The notes under the pieces are model-generated. The model worked only from the letters and a program-made list of their open reading frames with translations, was not told where the DNA came from and ran no database searches. Source: Amblyornis subalaris (lineage: Eukaryota > Chordata > Aves > Passeriformes > Ptilonorhynchidae). From it: a DNA stretch of 64,000 nucleotides. Positions 9,701 to 19,417 of the stretch are shown piece after piece. Both the position numbers and the translations under genes were made by a program. The first letter of the stretch is position 1. Each line of letters begins with the position of its first letter. The stretch covers positions 75,775 through 139,774 of the forward strand of contig JACAXG010000264.1 of the NCBI GenBank assembly GCA_018881555.1, given 5' to 3'.

Positions 9701-12700
9701 CTGCCTAAGGTTTCTTGTTTCCAAAGGTGTCTATGCAGCAGTTGTTTATCACATGCCTTCTCTTGCGTAGAGGGTGTGCTGTGACATTCTCAGCAGCTTA
9801 AGGAAGCAAAATGCTAAACCTCTCAGTACAAAGGGGACAGCCTGATAATGAAAGCCTGAACAGCCCTGATGCTCTGCTAGGTTGGGGCTAGAGCTGCATG
9901 GATGTTGGAGCAGGTAGACTCAGCTCTACTGTGCTTTCTCCTTTGTTCTGTGCAGATGTGGTCTTCTCTAATCCAAGACTTTTTTTTTACAGGTCAGAGA
10001 AGTTGTTGCAACTACANCTCCAGTTCCATTTCTTAATAACTGCTCAGTAACCTGTTTGAGGTTCCCCNCAAGTTTTCAAGAGGGTGTTGAAATAATACTT
10101 TTGATTGCTAATGCNTGCCTAAAGTGAACATAAATTATCTACTGAAAATAGTAAGTCTTCTATACACTAGCAGGAGGAGATTGAAGTTTGTCCACGTGGC
10201 ATGTGTCTCATTGCTCTTTAAATCCTCTTTGTTAGACCTTTGCTCAGGCCTAGTAGTCTTCCACATGTGGCGTGTGTCCCACCTNTTGTAGGAAAAATCA
10301 GAGTGAGTAAAGTAGACAAGACAGGGACCGCCAAGCACAGATAAGCTATTCCACGCTTGCCTTTGCCTGGTGTATACCAGAAATTGGCACACAAGGTGTG
10401 AGGGGCTGTGGCAGAAGGGCTCTTGTGTTCACAGATATCTAACTAAAGTATATGAATTGACAACACAAGTTGGCTCTGTTGCTGCAGGAGGGACTTAAGT
10501 CCTGAACTTGCCCTGTTATGAACTTTGCTTCTATGTGCTCAAGTGTTGGTGAGTAACTGCTCAGATTTACGTTTGCCCTGCAGTGGAGAGACCACTCTGA
10601 ACTCGTAACATGTTATACTGCAGTGGTCAAATCTGAGAAGCTTATAAGCCCCTTTACAGCCTAGTTTTTCCTCTACAACATATGGTTAAGTTGGAATATT
10701 TTTGGAAAACAACTATCTTGAAGTGCAAAGGACTTTGAACAAGCCAGGCTGGAGAAGCTGCTGTGCCAATAGTTGGTGAATTGCCCACAGTTTCTTTATT
10801 TGGTACTGCCATGGATTTTAGGGAATGCCAAGGCCTGGGGCAGTAGTTGTTAGCTATGGTAACTCTTCATCTATTTATGCTTGGTTTACTGAGACATGCA
10901 TACAGGTATCTGTGAGATGGAGTTCCTGAAAGGAATAGTCTGCCCCCAAGATCACATGTTCACTGCTTCAGTGTTCTTTCAAGAGCAAATTCGAGCGAAA
11001 TTACTGGGAGATAGTAATGGTCACGAAGATTCTTTAAGGATTAGCCACTTACTGTCTACTTGCTTCAATTACANATTGCAGCACATCTGTTTGTCATGTA
11101 TTTCTCACGAAATTTCCCTTGACTTTTTTTTTGCTCATTTGCCTTCTGTCTAGCAATGACCAGCTCATAATTCATTTACGTTTCCCTCTTAACCCTTTTT
11201 CTGTTTTAGCCACTTCTCAGTAATCAAAGAAATGATGATGCTTAAGGGTTATCAGTCGGGATGGGTTTAGCATCTAAAAGTTTAGCAACTAAAACTTGGT
11301 TGTTAAGCTGCTGGCTGNAAATTCATTACCTGGTAGAACACCAGTAAAATCATGGGCTTTTTAGGTTTTCATAATGGCTTCCCAAAACAATGTTTAACTT
11401 GCCTCAGGGTTTAAAAAGGGCTCTTTAAATGCTCTTACCATAATTACCCTTTAATTAAGGTTGCACATAGAAAATTTCAACCACTTGAGTCTAAGTTATG
11501 GAGTTTATGATACAGGAGACCAGAGTATTCAACATTTAACATGCAGACAGTTCTGCAAGTATCAACTTTGAACACAGAAAAGGAAAAATTAAATAAGAAA
11601 TACATGTGTCTCAGATGAAGAGATTTTCAAATATCTGATTCAGTGGTTTTTTTCACGCTGTAGTATTTCAGATTGGACAGTAGGAGGCATCTTCACATCA
11701 GCTATTTCTGAAGGAATGGCTGCAGAACCTGCCTAGTATTTAGTGAAACTTCAATAAAGATAGCAGACATGGAGCATTTAACATAAATGCAGTGGTTTAA
11801 ATATATATTTCAAGAAAAGTAAAGTAAAATCTCAGTGGGATATTGTAGTGTGGCTAACTGCGTTGAGTATGGTTTTTCAAAGTGGTAACTGTAAAAAACA
11901 TTTACAGAAGTTCAGTTTTGACTTACATCTAGGAAAATGAAGTTTGTTACCCTTNACTGGCAAATTCTGCACAATTAAAGTGGGTTATTTTGTTCTTTTA
12001 CCATGGAACTGTAAGTATTTGATCTTACACTAGTTTTGTAGCTTTTAATTGATCTGGTGGTTTTGGTCAAATGTAGTGTATTTTAAATGGCTGTTAATAT
12101 TTGTTGGCTTATAGAGTACCAGTTTAAATGGATGTTTTGCATGTTTGCTTCTGACCACTTGCTTAGGTGAATTTCACCAGGAATAAACAGTTGTTGTGAG
12201 TTTATATATTAGCAGAGTATGTCCATCAGTGTTTGGAGTTGGGTTAAAAATCTGACATTCAATGCTTTGTCATGGAAGGGCAAAGTGGAATGAATTCAGT
12301 CCCTTTCTCCTGTATGTTTGATGAAAATATCTGGCCTTCCACACTAGTCTAACTTTTTTCCTTGGATTAATTGTAATTTCCTGTTAGTACTAAGTGACAA
12401 AGCCCACATTAAAGTAGATAGATACAGGTTGTGCGTTAATGTCTTTAAGTGTTACAGTGCAGTGTTCTGGTCGGGGGAAGTTCTTTGAATGCTTGTTACA
12501 GTCTTACATGTGGAAGTCCCAAATCTAATGCGAGTTTCCACACTGCTGGTTAGTGCATTTACATGGAATCAAATGGCTGTTTGCTTACAGCAATGGAGCA
12601 GCACCCNAAACTGAATAGGTGAATTGTTAGAAATTGGTCTTCTTTAGGCTTAGTTTAGTGTCCTGTGCCTTACATAAACTCAGTATTTTAATTAATCTGC

Positions 12701-13850
12701 TCTGTATAGGTGAATGCATTTTAACCAGTTTTTAGTTGGAGAATTTCAAATTGTGTCTCACATGAGCAGAGACTTAATCAGGAGCAAAGAAGTAGGTGCA
12801 AAACACATCAGGGGAAAAGGCAGGAATTCTCTTATGTTGTTCAAGCCGTTTTTGAGGCACCTTGTATATGCACCAGCAGTTGAAGATGCAGATATTTGTG
12901 CTGGGAAATTTGGGTTCAAATGGCAACGAACTGCCGATTGAGGCAATTGTGAATGGCATTCAAATCTTTTGAAAATTAGCATATACCTCTGTTAAAATAG
13001 GCTAAGATGGTGGTGAGAATGAACTGTATCTTAGAGCATGTCTATTCAGCTCTAAGGAGAAGGAACTATTCTTTACATAAATGGATGTTTTAGTATACTA
13101 ATTTTGCTTTTTTGTTCAGTTTATGGCTAGTCAAGTTGCCTTTGCTACTGATTTGAGTGTCTTCCAGTTACGTCAGAAGGGTAAACCAGCTAAAATTTAG
13201 TTGCTGTCATTGCCTTCATTGTTTACCCCTCAACAATTTATCAAAATTAACTTTGAACTTGAAAAGGAAAAGATTATAAGAGGAAATCCTTTTAAAAATG
13301 TTATCAGAGATAAACTCCATTGAAGACATCATTAATGTTGATTTTTTTTTTCTAATCTGCTACAACACAGCACATGCTGCAGCATGACCTGCTTCCTGGC
13401 TGCCAAGATTAATGTGAGGAGGGTTTTTTTATCGCCATGATAAATGCATGTTTAAAAACGNTGCTCTCAGACATAGTATGAAACTTCTAGCATTCAGTTT
13501 ACATTGGCTTTGTCAGCCAAATTCAGCTATGTGGGCTTTTGATTTACATCTAATACATCAAAGGCTTAAAAAATAAATAGTTTCATATTAACCTTAGGTC
13601 GCTTTACTTTTCTACTCAAATTTATTCAAACGCCAACCTCGGGGGAGAATCCAAACAATAAGNGAATGTGTGGCAACAAAGAATAATAACAGTGGTCCTA
13701 GCTGTTTGCCAGTTTGGTTTTGTTTGGTTTTTTTTTCCCCTAGTCTGCTTTTGTAATTTCTATGTACTGAGGTTCTACTGTTTCCTTAGGGAAGTGGTAT
13801 GGATCCTTGTTTTCTTTAGGCATTACTCAAACTGCTGCAGAAAGTAGAGA
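6786..13850. other. NAP1L1-PHLDA1 interval, no gene recognised
   Basis: About 7 kb of AT-rich sequence separates the two genes. Open frames here are short (all under 100 codons) and match nothing I know, so none is called. I saw no CR1, LTR or SINE, which is a low repeat load for this length. AATAAA motifs at 11753-11758 and 13572-13577 could belong to longer NAP1L1 transcripts. Ambiguous single bases are scattered through it. It may include distal 3'UTR, PHLDA1 enhancers, or both. Confidence 0.6.
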
Positions 13851-14243
13851 TTTATTTTATATATGGAGTTGAAGCTGCTTCTCCCCAGCCCAGCCATAAG
13901 CCCTGTGGAAGCGTAGGGATGAAGCTCTTGCTCCAGGTTATTTCAGGCTCTTTCCTTTGTTTAATGGAGCGGTGATCGCTTAAATATCAGGGTGTTGCTG
14001 AAAATTGGCANCGGTTTTACTGGACTTGGATCAAAAACACGAAGAAGACAACCCTTGGGTGCTCTTGCCCACGGGGGCAGGCTGAGGAAATATATTTCAA
14101 CTAAACACTGCTGGAACACCCCGAGGTAGGCAAACGAGCGCTAATAGAGCATTTGCCGTGTCCTGTTAATCTTCTTGTATTAGTCTAGCGATGGTTAACT
14201 ACGCGGGGAACCCCTTCCTTCCGCAGCCCCGCCGCGCTCTGCC

Positions 14244-14699
14244 GTGGCCTGGGGTGAGGGGCGGGGAGCGGGGCTGGGCCCGCTGCCGCCGCTGAGCGCA
14301 GCCCCCCGCCCCGCCTGCCGGGCGGCCCCGCCGCGCCTCCCGGCTCCGTTCCCCGCTCGCCGCTCTGGGCTTCCCCGCTGCCGGCGGCGGGAGGGGCTGC
14401 CGTTTCCGCTGGGTGTCACTCTGGGGTGGGAGAGGCGCGTTCAAAAGCGGAGGGGAGGGAAAAGCCCGCCGACAACCCTGGCCGCCCGCACCGGCAGCGC
14501 CCGCCGCTCGCCACGCCGCGGCACGGGCGGCAGCCGCTCCGCTTCCTGCGGACCGGGGCGCTCCCAGCCCTCCGCCTCGGGGCCGGCGCCCGGCGGAGAG
14601 TCCTCGGCTGGTGCCGGCTGCCCCCCGAGCCCAGCCCCTGCGGGCGGAGGCCGTCTAACGCTGCCAGAAGGATGCTGGAGAGCGGCTGTAAGGCGGTGA
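14244..14699 (+). other. PHLDA1: Upstream open frame with a peptide resembling the human PHLDA1 N-terminal extension
   Basis: A 151-codon open frame starts at ATG 14244 and runs past the PH-domain ATG, overlapping it out of frame by 28 nt. Residues 41-70 contain LPRC..RE and then PFPLGVTLGWERRVQKRR (about 14364-14453). This resembles the human long-form N-terminus as I remember it (PPRC..QE, then PFPLGVTRGW, then QKRR). In human that segment is in frame with the PH domain; here it is not. Either there is a net frameshift between about 14454 and 14650, real or an assembly error in a GC-rich tract, or the segment acts as an overlapping upstream ORF. The rest of the frame is low-complexity Ala/Pro/Arg with no recognisable similarity. 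Confidence 0.45.
14426..14671 (+). other. PHLDA1: In-frame open extension upstream of the PHLDA1 ATG
   Basis: The PHLDA1 frame stays open upstream of 14672 back to an ATG at 14426, which would give a 237-residue product. Just before the PH-domain methionine it reads PSNAARRM (from 14651), close to PSYAGRM at the same place in the human long form as I recall it, so the last few codons of the extension look conserved. The rest (82 codons, Arg/Pro/Ala-rich) does not resemble the human sequence. I prefer 14672 as the start and report this as a possible longer isoform. Confidence 0.4.
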
Positions 14700-15139
14700 A
14701 GGAGGGCATGCTGGAGAAGAGGAGCGACGGGCTACTGCAGCTCTGGAAGAAGAAGCGCTGCATCCTCACCGAGGAGGGGCTGCTCCTCATCCCCCCCAAG
14801 CACCCTCCGCCGCCGCCGCAGCAACAGCAGCAGCAGCAGCCAGCGCCGCCGGCTGAGCCGGCGGCCAAGATCAAGGAGCTTCACTTCTCCAACATGAAGA
14901 CGGTGGACTGCGTGGAGCGGAAGGGCAAGTACGTGTACTTCACGGTGGTGATGGCCGAGGGGAAGGAGATCGACTTTCGGTGCGCGCAGGAGCAGGGCTG
15001 GAACGCGGCGATCACGCTGCAGATGGTGCAGTACAAGAACCGCCAGGCCATCCTGGCCGTGCGCTCCACCCGCCAGAAGCAGCAGCACCTGGCGGCGCCC
15101 CACGGGCCGCGCCTCCGCGGCGCCTCCAACTCCGCCTAG
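14672..15139 (+). CDS. PHLDA1: PHLDA1, pleckstrin homology-like domain family A member 1 (short form, 155 aa)
   Basis: PHLDA1 (TDAG51) is a small PH-domain protein induced by growth factors, heat and ER stress. It is implicated in apoptosis, translation control and competition with Akt for phosphoinositides. Residues about 10-42 hold the first strands (EGMLEKRSDGLLQLWKKKRC, then ILTEEGLLLI). A P5/Q7 linker (residues 45-56) splits the domain, as the glutamine linker does in mammals. Residues about 67-134 complete it, including HFSNMKTVDCVERKGKY, FTVVMAEGKEIDFRC and the QGWNAAITLQMVQYKNRQAI helix. The protein ends RLRGASNSA. The start at 14672 has A at -3 and matches the mammalian MLES(S)GCK start. 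Length is 155 aa, against 259 for the human short form and 401 for the long form. The difference is mostly the missing PQ/PH-repeat tail and longer polyQ of mammals. The whole CDS is in one exon. Confidence 0.95.
   Translation: MLESGCKAVKEGMLEKRSDGLLQLWKKKRCILTEEGLLLIPPKHPPPPPQQQQQQQPAPPAEPAAKIKELHFSNMKTVDCVERKGKYVYFTVVMAEGKEIDFRCAQEQGWNAAITLQMVQYKNRQAILAVRSTRQKQQHLAAPHGPRLRGASNSA
14804..14839 (+). repeat. PHLDA1: CCG/CAG triplet tract encoding P5-Q7 within the PH domain
   Basis: Five proline codons are followed by CAG-CAA-(CAG)5 at 14819-14839, giving seven glutamines. It sits in the same linker as the longer polyQ of human PHLDA1. The tract is short and contains one CAA interruption. Confidence 0.85.
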
Positions 15140-15144
15140 CGCAG

Positions 15145-15239
15145 GTACGGACCGCGCACCGCGGCCCCGCGGGGCTGCCGGCCTCGCCGCCGCCGCTTCG
15201 CCTGACGGGCTGCCCTCTGTGCTCTCTGTCTCACTGCAG
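15145..15239 (+). other. PHLDA1: PHLDA1 3'UTR intron (95 bp)
   Basis: A GCAG|GTACGG donor begins at 15145, five bases after the TAG stop (15137-15139). A pyrimidine-rich tract (ctctctgtctcactgcag) ends in AG at 15238-15239. The predicted junction is less than 50 nt from the stop, so it should not trigger nonsense-mediated decay. To my recollection mammalian PHLDA1 also has a small intron near this point. The call rests on splice-site quality alone; no transcript evidence is available here. Confidence 0.7.
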
Positions 15240-17110
15240 GTCACGTTCACGGAGCGCTTCGGGGAAGAGGGACTGAGCGCGTTCGTGGCGGACCTGCTTC
15301 AGGGGCTCAGAAACTGGCCAAACGCCGGAGGTGCAGGTAGACCGGAGAGAAGCGGCTCTATAGCCCGAACCTCAGCCAGCTGCTGCCGCTGCTTTGCCGC
15401 CCGCGGTGCCGAGAAGCATTTCAAATCCATTATTTACGAACCTTGGAAAGGATCCTTTGGTGCGATGGGACTTCTAGGAAACATATGTACTGTAACTTTA
15501 TTTTAATGTATTTTATTTTATTTATTAGGGTTGTTTTCTTTTGGTTTTGTTTTCCTTTTTTTTTTTTTTTTAAGGCTTATTTGCAAGACATTTCTGAATG
15601 TAGGCCGTATCAAAAAAGTAAAGGAAAAAACAGTATGCATGTTAGCTCCCTAAAGGAACTAAAAAGTTCTGAGTAGTTTGGCTGTGTGCAATTTGACAAA
15701 AAAGTTATTCGTTTTTTACCCAAAATACACTGTATTCCACTAACATGGAAAATGTGATACGTGTTTTGAAACTTGGCTGAAACCCATACTGCATATGAAA
15801 CCTATTTTCTCTAATGAGAACAATTATAGTCTAGGGTTTAAAAGATTTTTTTTTTAATATTAAACATGGTGGAAGATGATAAAAAGTTATTCATGCTTGG
15901 CTATTTAAAAAAGCAATGTTACTTGTCATTCTGAGATTAAAACCAATCTGTTTAGTGTATGACCGGAAGGAACCTGAGCAACTTCTTTTGTGATACAGGA
16001 ATCTGAGTTGGATTCCAGCTATCCATGTGATGTGCTTGCTCCAAGGCTGGTGGGCCAGAGCTGCGAAGCNTTCAGGAATGTTTCTTAGCATCCAAGTTCA
16101 GGGCTCCCTCTGCACGCTCAGTTTTTCAGTGATCTGGACTCAACCTGTGTTGCATTTTCATGGCGGTTTTTAAATGTCTTGCATTAAAGCAGTCCATAGT
16201 TTAAAATCCATTTTATGTATGTCTTAGTGTGCAAATGGACTATTTTGGTCACAGTTTTCATAAGCTGAAAGTTGCTCTCTAGCTGAGATGAACTAGATTA
16301 ATTTTGGTGTTTAGCACTGTCAGATGTTGAGAGAGGCGTGTGATCTTGCCTCTAAAAACGTTGACGAAGCCACGAAGTTGGAAAACAAAGGGCTAATTGC
16401 ACAGCTGGTGTGTCTTTCTCTGCCTCTTAAAAGTCAGTGGGAGTTTGGCTGCCGATGCTGGCGGGAGTGGGTTGGAGCTCTTTGCCCAGTGCAGAGGAGG
16501 GAGTCAGGTGTGGGCCGGTGAGCTTTCTAGGACAGGCCCTTCTGACGATGGGTGGCTTCACATTGTGTGCTGCTACCACCCAGGTTCTCTGGTTTAAATG
16601 AAGTGGGGAGGCTGCAAGTGGGACAGAGCAATGTGGCCCATTATCTCTGATTCCAGATAAAAAGTCAAAGCCATGGAGCTGTTTATTCTAATTAGTGTGG
16701 TGAGGAAAATGGCTTTTGGCCTCTTTACAATTTACATAAATATAAACAAAATCTTTTAAAGCTACACATCCAAGACTTCTTTTTGTGTAACTGAGGTGTA
16801 ACTTGACAGCAAGAGCCTCACATTCTCAGTGCAAGCTTAGTGTAAGTGTTTAAAGCAAGAAGCTGAAGTGATACTCAAAGGAAGATCTTAGAATTGGCAG
16901 CTGTGCATGTCGGTCCCTTCCTCTGCACCCTAAGATTAAGCTCAGTTCCGTAAGGAATAAGTCTGTGTTAGCCCTCCTCTTTTGTTCCTTCCCGCANGTG
17001 TCAGGGTCACATACCTAGACATGCAAAACATGTCACGGAGCAGAATCAAAGCCCGAATCCTGACGATCCTCTGTAGTTACTCCTGAGCGTTTCTTTCCCA
17101 TCTGGCCTGT

Positions 17111-17136
17111 GACAAGGCTGTGTGATGAGCCTTGTC
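17111..17136. repeat. Perfect 9-bp inverted repeat (hairpin)
   Basis: The arms gacaaggct and agccttgtc (17111-17119 and 17128-17136) are exact reverse complements around an 8-nt loop. The stem is half G/C. It lies inside the probable PHLDA1 3'UTR. An inverted repeat of this length can arise by chance in a 64-kb window. Confidence 0.6.
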
Positions 17137-17642
17137 CTAACAAGGTTATTATTTTGCAATTAATTGAAATCAAAGGTGCCNCGCATCTTCTAGGATTAGG
17201 TTCGCTGGCTTGGCAATCATAATACTCAATTTCCACATCTCTGTACATCTGCCATTATCATTCTGCTAATGCTTGGATGTTAGAGCTGCAAGGGGATTCT
17301 CTAATGAGCTAGTCAAAGACTTACAAAATAGACTGTAATTTGTAATTTGGCTCCTTTCTTTAGAGTGATTAATTACAGTTTACCGAGTAACTAATCCACC
17401 TTTTCAGGTATACAGATGTATTGCTCATCTCACCTACTAAAATACATTTTAGCCTACTGAAGGATAAATGTAACTGATGAAAATTAATTCCTATGTGATC
17501 AGAGACATACGTATTTCTCTAAGAGAGGCAGATATTTTTGTCCTCAGTGGATGCAAGGCTCTGAATGCCACCAAAGTCTATGGATGTAGTCTAAAGCTGA
17601 AATTTTACTGGTCTGGAAGTACTTGTACTTTGAAAGCTAAAG

Positions 17643-17670
17643 ATGACAATTTTAGCGATAAAATTGTCAT
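17643..17670. repeat. Perfect 12-bp inverted repeat with GCGA tetraloop
   Basis: The arms atgacaatttta (17643-17654) and taaaattgtcat (17659-17670) are exact reverse complements separated by gcga. In RNA from the + strand this would be a 12-bp stem closed by a GNRA-class tetraloop, extendable by one G-U pair (17642/17671). It lies in the probable PHLDA1 3'UTR. Confidence 0.7.
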
Positions 17671-18351
17671 TAAGGTATGAAAAAACAACTTTCATTTTGA
17701 ATTTGCTACTCCTTTTCACTGGTTCAAGGTCAATATCCCACTTTTACCTTATGTTTCTTGTTTTAAGTTGGTCTGAAGGATGCTCTGAAAATCTTTTGGA
17801 CCGATGTAGTTCACCAACAAACTTTTGCTGGTTGTCATTGCCTGCTGTGTTACCTGTTTAAAAACCTAGATGTCAGCCAGACTCTTAGTGTGAGAGGTGG
17901 TCACATCACAAAATCCACCTGGTGACCTCCAGCCTGAATTGGTGGGATGCGTGTAAGGATCAAACTTTCCCCTTGTGTCTCCGAACTGTCTCCTGGAAAC
18001 TGAATGGGAACAAATTGGCTGGGGTCCCTGGGGACGGTTGGACCGTGTGGCTCATACCCTGTCAGTAGAAATAAGGCTAAATTGTTTGATGGGGGACAGT
18101 CTGACAACTTTCTCGNGCTCTGAATTCCACAGGTTCTTTTTTTTTTTTTTTGACAGATAGTAATTTTAGACCAAGAAATTGTTGGATGTTATAAAGCATA
18201 CTTCTGGGCTTTTTTTCATCTTGCCCCTCTATTACTGCATGGTCTTCATTTGAACTTCTGGATTAAATACTGTCTGTTACTGCCTTGTAAGCTATGGCTA
18301 TGAAAATAGGTTCAGCACATCATGCTCCATCTTATTGGAGCTTTGCAAGTA

Positions 18352-18357
18352 AATAAA
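18352..18357 (+). terminator. PHLDA1: Candidate PHLDA1 poly(A) signal (proximal)
   Basis: An AATAAA 3.2 kb after the stop codon is followed about 20 bp later by an A-run (18380-18390) and a short GT-rich stretch. A second AATAAA lies at 18541-18546. Which one is used cannot be told from sequence alone. Confidence 0.4.
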
Positions 18358-19377
18358 TCAAGTTGTCCTTCCCCTTACAAAAAAAAAAAGTTCTGACAGC
18401 ATGTGGCTGAAGTAAATTCATTAGAGAGTAAACAAAAATGCCAGTAAAACATACACAGGCAAATGCTTGGTATAGATAGCAAAAGGGGGGACAGCCAGTT
18501 CATAAAGAGGTCAAAATTACATGTCTTAATTAAAAAGAAAAATAAAGGTAGTTAAGGGGCAGATTCTGCAAGAAAATCCGCACTGTGGTGACCAAGACAA
18601 TTTAGAAACTGGGGGGAAAAGGAAGATCCAAGTGGATGTTGTTTCTGTGACATCCTGAAGTAAAAAAGAAGAATTAAGGTTCATGATATGCAAATACCAG
18701 CTTCTGAATTATAGCTGCAGTGATGTACCAAATGTTTTCTAGCATATCCTCTCGTGAGCAGAAATATCAGTGTCGTCAAAAAAATTTGTGTGTAAATATG
18801 ACTCATAAATGATTTCTGAGAGATATGATTTATTTTTCATATTTTTCAAGATACATTCCATTTCAAATAAAGAGGTATCTATTGAAAGAGCTCTCAATAT
18901 GTTGGAAAAATGGTTGTTTGGCGAGCTATCTGTGATGATTAAAACCTCATCTAAGTTTTTCCAATGTCTTAAGCCCAATCTAAGTGCCTAAGAGGAACAC
19001 TTTGAACCGTTGTAGATAACCTCTGAAGATCTACTTAGATGCTCCAATTAATCCTTATATATAGCACAATTATGAGTCTCAGAGTCCTCAGTTTTGCTTC
19101 TTGCTGTATGTGATGTGTGAGCACCCTCACTGAGTGTAGCTGATTTCTGTAATAGTGTCACAGTTCATGTACAGCAGGCCTTTGGGACACAGAATTCAGG
19201 CTCATCATCTTTACCTGTGAATGCCTCACTCTGTGTGACATTAAGAGTCTAAACTGAAGCATTATATGTGCCTTGTTGCTCTTTTTCATGTATCTTAAAA
19301 CGCTATGATTGAATTTGAAGTAACATGAAAGTAATCCAGAAAGAGCACTTCCACCATTTGGCATAAACTCTGGCCTG

Positions 19378-19417
19378 TTCTTTTCTAGTTTCATGGGAAA
19401 ATGAAACTAGAAAAGAA
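19378..19417. repeat. Perfect 17-bp inverted repeat with 6-nt loop
   Basis: The arms 19378-19394 (ttcttttctagtttcat) and 19401-19417 are exact reverse complements, separated by gggaaa. Every one of the 17 positions pairs. By a rough random-sequence estimate, a stem this long with so short a loop is very unlikely in 64 kb. It belongs to no repeat family that I recognise. Confidence 0.85.

Larger units (their letters stand above)
14195..15430. promoter_or_regulatory. PHLDA1: CpG island covering the PHLDA1 promoter, 5'UTR and coding exon
   Basis: Base composition changes abruptly at about 14.2 kb from AT-rich to very GC-rich with frequent CG dinucleotides, and falls back to AT-rich after about 15.43 kb in the 3'UTR. 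This is the usual form of a CpG-island promoter. No convincing TATA box was seen close to the island; a TATATAT at 13858-13864 lies about 350 bp upstream and is a weak candidate. The transcription start cannot be placed from the sequence. Confidence 0.75.
15240..18380 (+). other. PHLDA1: PHLDA1 3'UTR, second exon
   Basis: After about 190 bp of GC-rich sequence the region turns AT-rich and non-coding, with ATTTA motifs at 15432-15436 and 15520-15524 as expected for a rapidly turned-over early-response mRNA. A T-run lies at 15558-15572. The proximal end is placed by AATAAA at 18352-18357; a distal alternative is at 20417-20422. Short open frames within it look random. Two inverted repeats at 17.1 and 17.6 kb are listed separately. 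Confidence 0.55.

Noticed and set aside
14416..15250. Long open frames on the minus strand across PHLDA1 (152 and 172 codons)
   Set aside because: They are shadows of the GC-rich PHLDA1 coding exon; the poly-Cys and poly-Leu runs are the antisense of the CAG tract.
17332..17379. 9-bp inverted repeat actgtaatt / aattacagt with a 30-nt spacer
   Set aside because: A 9-bp inverted repeat with a loose spacer is expected several times by chance in an AT-rich 64-kb window.
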